Source of the DNA: an uncultured bacterium
Lineage (GTDB): Bacteria; Hydrothermota; Tepidihabitantia; Tepidihabitantales; Tepidihabitantaceae
Assembly (NCBI GenBank): GCA_937139435.1
Contig: CAKZPX010000186.1
Span: 1 to 7,300, forward strand
Length of the DNA stretch: 7,300 nt
Direction: 5' to 3'
Below are positions 1-6,900 of this stretch, in pieces (positions within the stretch are counted from its first letter, which is position 1; each line of letters begins with the position of its first letter). The translations under genes were made by a program, and so were the position numbers. Below the pieces are notes generated by a model, which saw only the letters and a list, made by a program, of their open reading frames with translations, made no database searches and was not told the DNA's origin.

Positions 1-1
1 G

Positions 2-178
2 GAGTATAAACTGCCCCGTTCTGCCTATAACTGGTATCTTGACCTGCGCCGGTATGGCTCCTTTCCCCACTCCGGTTTTGGACTGGGGCTGGAGCGCACC
101 GTTGCCTGGCTGGGCGGGCTGAAACATGTGCGGGAAACCATTCCGTTCCCGCGCCTGCTGGAAAAGATTTACCCATAA
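2..178 (+). CDS. asnS: asparaginyl-tRNA synthetase, C-terminal end (5' truncated by window)
   Basis: The last 58 residues of a class II aminoacyl-tRNA synthetase, which charges tRNA-Asn with asparagine in the cytoplasm. The class II motif 3 is plain at fragment residues 25-32 (GFGLGLER), with the ATP-contacting arginine at 32. It is preceded by RRYGSFPHSG and followed by a WLGGLKHVRETIPFPR stretch that I recognise as typical of AsnRS. AspRS, the closest relative, usually has GxGxGxxR followed by a different tail (ILFPRD). The frame is open from base 2 to the TAA at 176-178; the 5' part and start lie outside the window. The tail ending in IYP resembles archaeal and Thermus-type AsnRS as I remember them. 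The next gene starts 14 bases downstream, which suggests co-transcription. I am confident of class II and fairly sure of Asn over Asp specificity. Confidence 0.88.
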   Translation, partial: EYKLPRSAYNWYLDLRRYGSFPHSGFGLGLERTVAWLGGLKHVRETIPFPRLLEKIYP

Positions 179-180
179 AA

Positions 181-187
181 AGGAGGT
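181..187 (+). promoter_or_regulatory. strong ribosome binding site
   Basis: AGGAGGT lies 5 bases before the ATG at 193. It is a near-perfect match to the anti-Shine-Dalgarno sequence and fixes the start of the EF-Tu-domain-like gene. It sits in the short gap after the asnS stop codon. Confidence 0.85.
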
Positions 188-192
188 GCAAA

Positions 193-450
193 ATGCCCGA
201 AACCAAAGTCGGTGTCATCACCCACTACTTTGGCAAAATCGGAGTGGCGGTTGTTAAGGCAACCGCTGGCGCGATTGCGGTCGGTGACAAAATCCATATC
301 AAGGGGCACACCACCGACCACACCCAGATTGTTGAATCCCTGCAGATTGAACATCAGCCAGTCCCGAGAATTGAGATCGGTCAGGAAGCAGGGATGAAGG
401 TCTCTGCCCGTGTCCACGAACACGATGAGGTCTTCAAGGTTACTGAGTAA
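193..450 (+). CDS. stand-alone EF-Tu domain 2-like protein (translation elongation factor-like)
   Basis: An 85-residue protein that looks like a single beta-barrel of the EF-Tu/IF2 domain 2 fold, with no GTPase domain. Visible signs are the opening VGVITHYFGKIGVAVVK strand pair, the AVGDKIHIKG turn (residues 34-43, equivalent to the VGDxxxI..G signature of domain 2), the QIVESLQIEH strand with its conserved-looking histidine, and the closing EAGMKVSARVHEHDEVFKV strand. I recognise this as the small family usually annotated 'translation elongation factor-like protein', found in several anaerobic and thermophilic bacteria. Its biochemical function is not known to me. The ATG at 193 is supported by the strong AGGAGGT. 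It lies 14 bases after asnS and its 3' end overlaps the next gene's start, so it is inside the operon. A link to translation is inference from the fold and the AsnRS neighbour. Confidence 0.82.
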   Translation: MPETKVGVITHYFGKIGVAVVKATAGAIAVGDKIHIKGHTTDHTQIVESLQIEHQPVPRIEIGQEAGMKVSARVHEHDEVFKVTE

Positions 451-1009
451 AATCCGGCTATCCGTTTTACTGCTCTTTATTACCCTGCCCGCATTCTCGC
501 CCTCAATTGCCCTTGAAGCAGCGAGCGCAGAACTGTTCCCGGTCTGCAGCGGTAACGATGGCTGGGGTAGGCCCTTTCGCACCCATTACCTCCATCGTCC
601 CCCGAACTATTCCAACTGGAAACCATCAGTCTTGATAACCGCATCAGCCAGCGGCACAATGGAAGGCTCTGCCACCGAAACCAACAACATCCCCAGCACC
701 GGGCAGTTAATCAACGGCAACCTCTCCGCCGACACCAACACCAGCGGTGGACCGATCGTAACAGGTAAAATCTACCCGGTTGCCTTCTCCACCATTGTGG
801 CACCCGCACCGAACATCAAACTGCCCGTCCAGCCGGAAGAGACGGTTATAATCTACTCGCCCGCTGGTTACATAATCCGCCGTTTAGACGCCGGTGCCGG
901 TAATTCTGTTATCCGCGACTTTCGTGACGAACACGGTACCCGGTTAACATCAGGGGTTTACATCGTCCCCACCCGGAAATCAGTCCGGCGACTATTAGTT
1001 ATTAAGTAA
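425..1009 (+). CDS. secreted protein with C-terminal FlgD/T9SS sorting-like beta domain
   Basis: A 194-residue exported protein of unknown role. Residues 1-35 form a signal peptide: basic n-region (R2, R5, K9, R11), hydrophobic core about 12-24 (LSVLLLFITLPAF), and likely signal peptidase I cleavage after ASA at 33-35. The only cysteine, at about residue 41, is not in a lipobox. The middle (about 65-110) is rich in Ser, Thr, Asn and Gly and looks like a linker. Residues 134-194 resemble the FlgD-Ig-like or type IX secretion C-terminal domain: VIIYSPAGYIIRRL, a polar turn, then DEHGTRLTSGVYIV and a final RRLLVIK strand. The ATG at 425 lies inside the previous gene and has no good Shine-Dalgarno; a GTG at 410, 9 bases after AAGG, would add five residues. 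Expression is probably coupled to the upstream gene. Confidence is good for export and moderate for the C-terminal domain. Confidence 0.72.
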   Translation: MRSSRLLSKIRLSVLLLFITLPAFSPSIALEAASAELFPVCSGNDGWGRPFRTHYLHRPPNYSNWKPSVLITASASGTMEGSATETNNIPSTGQLINGNLSADTNTSGGPIVTGKIYPVAFSTIVAPAPNIKLPVQPEETVIIYSPAGYIIRRLDAGAGNSVIRDFRDEHGTRLTSGVYIVPTRKSVRRLLVIK

Positions 1010-1014
1010 TAAAA

Positions 1015-1020
1015 GGGAGG
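1015..1020 (+). promoter_or_regulatory. ribosome binding site of the 35-residue gene
   Basis: GGGAGG ends 3 bases before the ATG at 1024. The match to the anti-Shine-Dalgarno is strong but the spacing is on the short side. It is the main evidence that the short ORF behind it is translated. Confidence 0.65.
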
Positions 1021-1023
1021 ACC

Positions 1024-1131
1024 ATGGCAAGGAGTAAAAGCAAAATCAAAAGGAGGCGCCATCGCTGGGCGTTAAAAAAGAAAAGGCGCGCTGAAGCAAA
1101 ACGCCAAGAGTTGAAAGTTGCCCAGAATTAA
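1024..1131 (+). CDS. 35-residue extremely basic protein, possible bS22/COX24-like ribosomal peptide
   Basis: A short ORF, ATG to TAA at 1129-1131, encoding 35 residues of which 16 are Lys or Arg and only 2 are acidic. The core KIKRRRHRWALKKKRR (residues 7-22) has one tryptophan and is predicted helical. The pattern KRxRHxxAxxKxKKR resembles, from memory, the roughly 30-residue basic peptides of Bacteroidota (KRKRHKMATHKRKKR type) and mycobacterial bS22, which belong to the AURKAIP1/COX24 group and bind 16S rRNA. A role in the small ribosomal subunit is therefore a reasonable inference, supported by two translation genes upstream. GGGAGG precedes it, it starts 14 bases after the exported-protein gene, and its last 14 bases overlap addB. 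Translating ribosomes ending here could re-initiate at the TTG of addB. The alternative is that it is only a leader peptide for addB. Confidence 0.6.
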   Translation: MARSKSKIKRRRHRWALKKKRRAEAKRQELKVAQN

Positions 1132-3997
1132 AAGAAAATTATTAATTGCGCCGTTCAACAACCCGGACGGCACCGAACTGCTTTTTCGCACCGCTCTGGA
1201 CAGTGGTGTCGAACCGAACGAGATTGTCTACATTACCCCGAGCCCGCGTAACCTACGTCAGGCACAGATAATTTTTACTCGCATTTACAATAAAAAGGCA
1301 TTTATCCCGCCCCAATTTTTCACCCCGCGACATCTGGCGTTTAATCTGCACGAACGGTTCAACACCAGCCGGTATCTGCCCAAAGCACTAAAACCCCTTC
1401 TGGTGTTGCGTCTGTTAACGCAACCCGGCACCGGAGATGATGAAAAAACCAGAAAACCTACCATCGGCTATGCCCAGGTGGTCGCAAACTTCATCGCCGA
1501 CATCAAAAGGCACATACCAAGAGATGAATGGGTAAACCTGTCAGACCGTTTTTCTCGTCTGCTTGCCGGCTATGAGAAACCGCGGCAACGCCTAGGCAAC
1601 GCCTGTAATGTAATGACAGTTTATAATAAGAAACTTACGGAAAAGAACTGGGCAGATGATGAGGATATTATCGCCTCAGCCCCGGCGCAGATCAAACAGG
1701 CGTATCCGGTGATAAAGGTATTGCTCCTGGACAGTTTTGTTGCGCCCAATTACCTGGAAAAGGAACTGCTCAATGCCCTTATCAATCAGGCAGAAATCAC
1801 AATAGCACTTGGATTCGGTAGCCGGGAAGACCACCCTGCCTACCGACTTGCCCGAACCTTCACCGACTTTATCACCGCTCAAGGCGGTTTCAGTACCAAG
1901 TACCTCCCCACCCGACAGGTTGCCCCGCCTTCCCGGTTTTGGCGTTTTCCCTCCATTGAGGACGAAATTGCCGGTATCTGCCGGCACATCCACGCCAACT
2001 GGCAGAAACTCCAGACGGCGGACACCTATGTTATATTCAACCGGCTGGAAAAATACGCCCCGCTTGTCCAGAGGATGTTCGCCCGCTACGAAATTCCTTT
2101 CACCATCTATCCGGAAAACCGGCTCTCCGTTCTGCCAACGGTTGCCACTGTCCTGGAACTGTTGAAGGCACTGAACTCCGATTACGAAAGGGTCGCCACC
2201 ACTGCTGCCTTTGCCTCGCCATTTCTACCCGGACTCTTACGCCTTCCGGAAGATCCTGATGAAACCAGACGCGATCTGAGTGCACTCGCCCTCAACCAAT
2301 ACTCCCGGCGTGCCGGTATTATCAAGGGCAAAGAAAACTGGAAGCACATCGCCGACCACATCATCAGGACTGAAGAACTGGAAGCTGATGACCCGGAACT
2401 TCCTTTTCTTAAGGAACTGCAAAAACGCGTCCGGCAGGCAATCGGCATTACAGAAAAGATTCTCCAGCCGGCTGCTACCGTAGGCAAACAGGCACACCGA
2501 CTCAAGCAATTTCTGGCAGCGGTTGGCTTCGGTAAAACCCTCAACCCCGGGGACGATATTGACTACGAACTACTGGAGACGCGCAAGGCACTTTATGACA
2601 TATTAGACCGGCTGGCGGATTTTGAAACTGAATTTGGCGCCCGGGAAGAGAAGCGCAACGACTTCATTAAATTACTCGCCTTTATCATTGACCAACAGAT
2701 GAGAACACCGGAAGCTGAACAACCCGGTGTCAAGGTTCTCAGTATGAAAGAAACACTGGGGATTACCGCTACCAATCTCTACCTTGGCGCACTGACCGAG
2801 GAAGACCTGCCCGGTGCCTACCAGGCTGACCCGTTGCTACCGGAGTGGGTACGGAAGGAACTGGGAATGCCTGATATTGAGTGGCATCGCGACTGGGAGC
2901 GCTTTCATTTTCACCGCACCTTAAATTCCAGCATAAATCCGCCCTGGCTCAGTTACCATGAAACCCGGGATGGCAATCCGGTTCTGCCCACACCATTTCT
3001 TCAGGAAATTCCCTCACCACCGGAAACTATCCTTGCTGATAATTCGCTCTGCACGGCCATCTACTCCAAGATTGAACATCAACTCTATCTCGGTAGAAAA
3101 AGCCAGACCAGGCTGGAGGAACTGGCGGTCAACGTTGACTTCTCCCAAACGCCCGAGGTGCTGGATGAGATAAATCGGCGTTTTGGTCCGGATCAGGAGA
3201 TATCGGTTACCGCGTTAGAGCATTATCGCCGCTGCCCATTTCTGTTCTACCTTGAACGGGTGCTCGGTCTGAAGGAGATTCCGGAACCCGGCTTTGACAT
3301 CGCTGCCCAGGAATGGGGACTGATTGTCCACGATGTCCTGAGCCGGATTTATAAAAATAAAGATAAACCGGTGCCGATTAAAGAGTTGCCCCAGGCAGTG
3401 GAAAAAGCGCTGACCGCGGTGCTACAAGAAAACCCGTTATCACCTTTCTGGCGGGAAGTAATCTTTCGGGTATTCAAAAATATCCTAGAGGATTTTTGTA
3501 AAAAAGAACAACAGTTACGGGAGGAGGGATTTCTACCGTTTAAAACCGAGTTGACGCTTCGGGGAAATGTTGCCAGTTACATTAACATTAACGTAAAAGG
3601 ACGAATTGACCGCATTGACGCCGCCAACAACCGGCTCCGGATCATTGACTACAAAACCGGTTCAAACGTCATTAATGCTAAAGCGATTACTGAGAAACGC
3701 ACCCATATCCAGTTGCCACTCTACGCCCATTTAATCCAAAACCATCAGGATTTCGCCCAGAAAGAGGTAGATAACATCGGTATCCACTCCCTGACTGAAA
3801 TCAATTGGCTTGCACAACATGATACACCATTAACAGAACTCATCAAGGCGGCACTAAACACAACCTATGAAGTGGTCACCAGCATCCGGGAAGGTAAATT
3901 CCCGGCCAAAGCGGCAGACGAAGCAGTCTGTTCTGACTGCGACTTGGCCTTTACCTGTGGCTATCGCCGAAACGAAAAAAAGAGTAGCGAGGTGTAG
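1118..3997 (+). CDS. addB: AddB-like PD-(D/E)XK nuclease with iron-sulfur cysteines
   Basis: A 959-residue protein, the probable non-motor subunit of an AddAB-type helicase-nuclease that resects double-strand breaks. Residues 1-700 follow the inactivated UvrD-like fold of AddB, with the family-typical VKVLSMKETLGI at about 538 and LGALTEEDLPG at 556-566. The RecB-family nuclease domain is at about 700-947: H738 in GLIVHDVL, D831 in GRIDRID, then D844 and K846 in DYKTG, so all catalytic residues are present. Four cysteines, C706 and C938-x2-C941-x5-C947, match the 4Fe-4S staple of AddB. No Walker A exists: the expected position near residues 9-17 reads IAPFNNPDG without a lysine. It is shorter than the roughly 1,160-residue Bacillus AddB. 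The TTG at 1118 is the only start possible, because an in-frame stop lies at 1112-1114 and family-like sequence begins by residue 8. The stop codon abuts the addA ATG. Confidence 0.85.
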   Translation: MPRIKRKLLIAPFNNPDGTELLFRTALDSGVEPNEIVYITPSPRNLRQAQIIFTRIYNKKAFIPPQFFTPRHLAFNLHERFNTSRYLPKALKPLLVLRLLTQPGTGDDEKTRKPTIGYAQVVANFIADIKRHIPRDEWVNLSDRFSRLLAGYEKPRQRLGNACNVMTVYNKKLTEKNWADDEDIIASAPAQIKQAYPVIKVLLLDSFVAPNYLEKELLNALINQAEITIALGFGSREDHPAYRLARTFTDFITAQGGFSTKYLPTRQVAPPSRFWRFPSIEDEIAGICRHIHANWQKLQTADTYVIFNRLEKYAPLVQRMFARYEIPFTIYPENRLSVLPTVATVLELLKALNSDYERVATTAAFASPFLPGLLRLPEDPDETRRDLSALALNQYSRRAGIIKGKENWKHIADHIIRTEELEADDPELPFLKELQKRVRQAIGITEKILQPAATVGKQAHRLKQFLAAVGFGKTLNPGDDIDYELLETRKALYDILDRLADFETEFGAREEKRNDFIKLLAFIIDQQMRTPEAEQPGVKVLSMKETLGITATNLYLGALTEEDLPGAYQADPLLPEWVRKELGMPDIEWHRDWERFHFHRTLNSSINPPWLSYHETRDGNPVLPTPFLQEIPSPPETILADNSLCTAIYSKIEHQLYLGRKSQTRLEELAVNVDFSQTPEVLDEINRRFGPDQEISVTALEHYRRCPFLFYLERVLGLKEIPEPGFDIAAQEWGLIVHDVLSRIYKNKDKPVPIKELPQAVEKALTAVLQENPLSPFWREVIFRVFKNILEDFCKKEQQLREEGFLPFKTELTLRGNVASYININVKGRIDRIDAANNRLRIIDYKTGSNVINAKAITEKRTHIQLPLYAHLIQNHQDFAQKEVDNIGIHSLTEINWLAQHDTPLTELIKAALNTTYEVVTSIREGKFPAKAADEAVCSDCDLAFTCGYRRNEKKSSEV
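3989..3994 (+). promoter_or_regulatory. ribosome binding site of addA inside addB
   Basis: GAGGTG lies in the last codons of addB, just before its TAG stop and the ATG at 3998. It fixes the addA start and implies that the two subunits are made by coupled translation, as expected for a one-to-one complex. Confidence 0.7.
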
Positions 3998-6900
3998 ATG
4001 GAACCGCCATTTATCAGCGAGGTGGTCTTTGCGCCAGCAGGTTCGGGAAAAACCGAACTCCTCGCCCAACGGTATCTGGAACTGGTCGCCCGGGGAGTAA
4101 AACCAGAAAGAATCCTCACCATCACCTTTACCGAAAAGGCGGCGGCAGAGATGAAGGAAAGAATCCTGCAAAGGGCGCAAGAAAAAGACCAACAACTTTA
4201 CCGACTGCTGCAGGAAAACATCCTGCGGCTGCGCATATCCACCATCCACTCCTTCTGCTTTTCTCTGGTGCGCCGATTTGCCGACCTGCTGGGGCTTGAC
4301 CCGCACCTTGATGCCCTCACTGACCCGGATAGCCTCTGGCTCCAGACAAAATACGATACCCTGATGGAGATCGCTGAGGCAGGACCGAATACAGAAGATT
4401 ATCAACTCTTAATTAACCTGATCACCTCCGACACCCGAGAGGGATGGAGCAAATTTTCCCGGGAGCTGCAGGAACTCTACAGCAATCGCAACGCCATCCT
4501 CCGGGGAAGACTGTCGCCCATTGACCCTGCTCAGCTGAAAACCCTTGCCACCGATTTAGCCAACGACCAGGCTGGCAGTAGATTCATAACGGACTATCCC
4601 GACCTTTTTCCAAAGAATTTTAACGAAGAAAAGATAAGCAGCGTTCTTCGACTTATAAAAAAGCACCAGGGAAAATTCTCCACCACCACCGGCGAACCAA
4701 GAAAGAGGGGGCTGACCGAAGAAGAAAGACGCTGGGCGGAAAAGATGACACAGTATCACCACGAGCTCCAGTACCTCCACACCTGCTACCAGTTGAAGAA
4801 AAAATTTCACCTCTTCGCCAACCGGTTTCTTAATAATTACGAAAAGGCGAAACGGGAGATGGGTCAGGTCGACTTTAATGATATGGAACTGCTTGCCCTG
4901 GAACTTATCCGCACCAACCCGGATTGGCTCAATATCCTTTACGCCTTTGACGAACACACCGACCATCTCCTCGTTGATGAGTTTCAGGACACATCGTTCC
5001 TGCAGTGGGGCATCATTGACAAATTGACCGAAGAGTGGCGTGCCGGGGAAGGAAGGAAATCGGCGTTGGGCATCGCTCCGACCATCTTTATTGTTGGCGA
5101 TGACAAACAGTCAATCTATATGTTCCGCGGTGCAAATGTTGAAGTGTTCAGTAAAGCAGCAGAGAAACTGCAGGACTGGTTAAAAGAAAAAGTCCAGCGT
5201 AGCAACTTGGAAGACAACTATCGTTCCCTGCCGGCAATAATCAATTTCACCAACACGCTATTCGCTAAATTAATGGACGCTCCAGCCAACGCCCCGCCCT
5301 GGAAAACCCGTTATGCGCCCTTCCGCCGCAAGCGAGAATCACCTGGCTCGGGTCGAGTCGAAATCATCCTCGAAGTAGTGGACACAAAAGGTAACATCGG
5401 ACGCTACCGGGAGCTTGATGCTCAAATCATCGCCCGGCGGATTAACTCCCTTATCCGGACTGGCTATGAAATCTTTCAACGACAGGACAACGCCGGAGAA
5501 AAACCCCGTCCCTGCGAATATCGCGACATCGCCATTCTTATCCGCTCCTCGTATCAACTACCGGCAATCGAAACGGCATTACGTGAGGCAGAAATCCCCT
5601 TCCTCGTTGTTGGTGGTTCTGGATTCTATCAGGAGGATGAAATTCGTTATCTTACCCACCTGACCAGCTTCCTTATCGACCCGGGTGATGACCGCGCTCT
5701 TTACATCATCCTGCGCAGTCCGCTCTTTGCCGTACCGGAGAACGAACTGTTCTCTGTCAGCCTAACCGCAACCGCCCTCCCGGACCACATTCCCAATCTG
5801 TTCTGGGAACGGGTAAAGCGACTCGCTAAACCAGGAACGAAACTTTATTCAGCAATCGATCTCCTGAAGAGCGTAATAGCCCGGGTCCAGCACGAACCAC
5901 TTTCTTTGCTGGTTGACCGTATCCTTACTCAAACCCGCGCCTATGAAAAGTTCTGGGAGCCACAACGGGAGGCAAACATCCGCAAGTTTCTCCGGATAAT
6001 TCAGGATATGGAATTAGAAGGACACCATCCCTTACAAATCAAAAACTTTCTGGAATCGGCTGGCACCGAGGAAGCAAAGGCGGATGTTACCACCACCGGA
6101 ATGAACGTGGTCCAGATTATGACCGTGCACAAAGCCAAAGGACTTCAGTTTCCGATTGTCTTTCATCCTGGGTTGCATGAAAAAGTCCTCCCGAGACAAC
6201 AAGCACGCAACATAATAATAGAAGAAAAAGATGCCGCAGATGTGCTCATTACCCCTCTTTTCCCAAACCACCCGGCGCACGAAACCTACAAGGCAAAAAC
6301 TATTGAAGAGGAAAAACGCATCTTCTATGTCGCCTGCACCCGTGCCAGTGATGCGCTTTTTCTCACCGGTGTCTGGGCGGAGAATACCGTATCCTCCAAT
6401 GACACCCGGCTCAGCTGGCTCGCAACTCACCTGGGTCTCGATAAAACCGAAGCCGGCTTCGCTCTCAAGCCTGCAATACCCGATGTCTACTGTTACCCGG
6501 CGCGTGAAATCCGGGTACCTGAGAAAAAGCCTTCAGACGACCAGGAGGAAACACCACCTACTATCGCCGAAGGTCTGCCCGCCATTCCTCTTCTGCCCCG
6601 AATCCGCTCAGTTACCCTTTACACTCCTGACGACTTGCATCGTGATGACAGCGGAGACAATATTCGGCTCGGCAAGGTGCTCCATGAGCTCCTCAATCTC
6701 ATCTCCAGCGAGAAATTAACCCTGACCGAACCCGACCTGGACCAGGAAATCAGACGTCTCCTGCACCACACCGAGTTCCCCGGCACACGATACCCGGAAC
6801 TGGTAACAATTATTAAAAATCATCTCCAGCGCCTTGCCCGATCAGATGTCTGGGAAATAATTAAACCCCGACCCGATGGTTATGCCGAACTACCAGTAAT

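Noticed and set aside
540..560. Lipoprotein reading of the exported protein (cysteine near the mature N-terminus)
   Set aside because: The residues before the cysteine are LFPV, which do not fit a lipobox, and the cysteine lies well after the hydrophobic core.
169..582. 137-codon open frame on the minus strand over the EF-like gene
   Set aside because: It is antisense to two supported genes, and its product has no recognisable domain.
847..852. TATAAT, a possible -10 box for the small basic gene and addAB
   Set aside because: No acceptable -35 sequence lies about 17 bases upstream, and it is within coding sequence for IIYS. Not enough to call a promoter.
999..1012. TTATT-AAGT-AATAA inverted repeat at the end of the exported-protein gene
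   Set aside because: The five-pair A-T stem is too weak for a terminator, is partly coding, and is followed directly by a ribosome binding site.
1051..1056. Internal AGGAGG in the 35-residue gene as a second ribosome site
   Set aside because: No ATG, GTG or TTG follows at usable distance. The bases simply encode the Lys-Arg-Arg run.
1405..1424. GTTGCGT / ACGCAAC seven-pair inverted repeat in addB
   Set aside because: It is inside coding sequence with a six-base loop and no U-run. Chance stems of this size are expected in several kilobases.
3854..4405. 183-codon open frame on the minus strand across the addB-addA junction
   Set aside because: It lies fully opposite two well-supported genes, has no ribosome site, and its translation shows no recognisable domain. 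It looks like an antisense shadow.
6231..6719. 162-codon plus-strand frame inside addA
   Set aside because: It overlaps motif VI and the nuclease linker of addA, which are clearly coding in the other frame. The product is Ser/Pro-rich noise.
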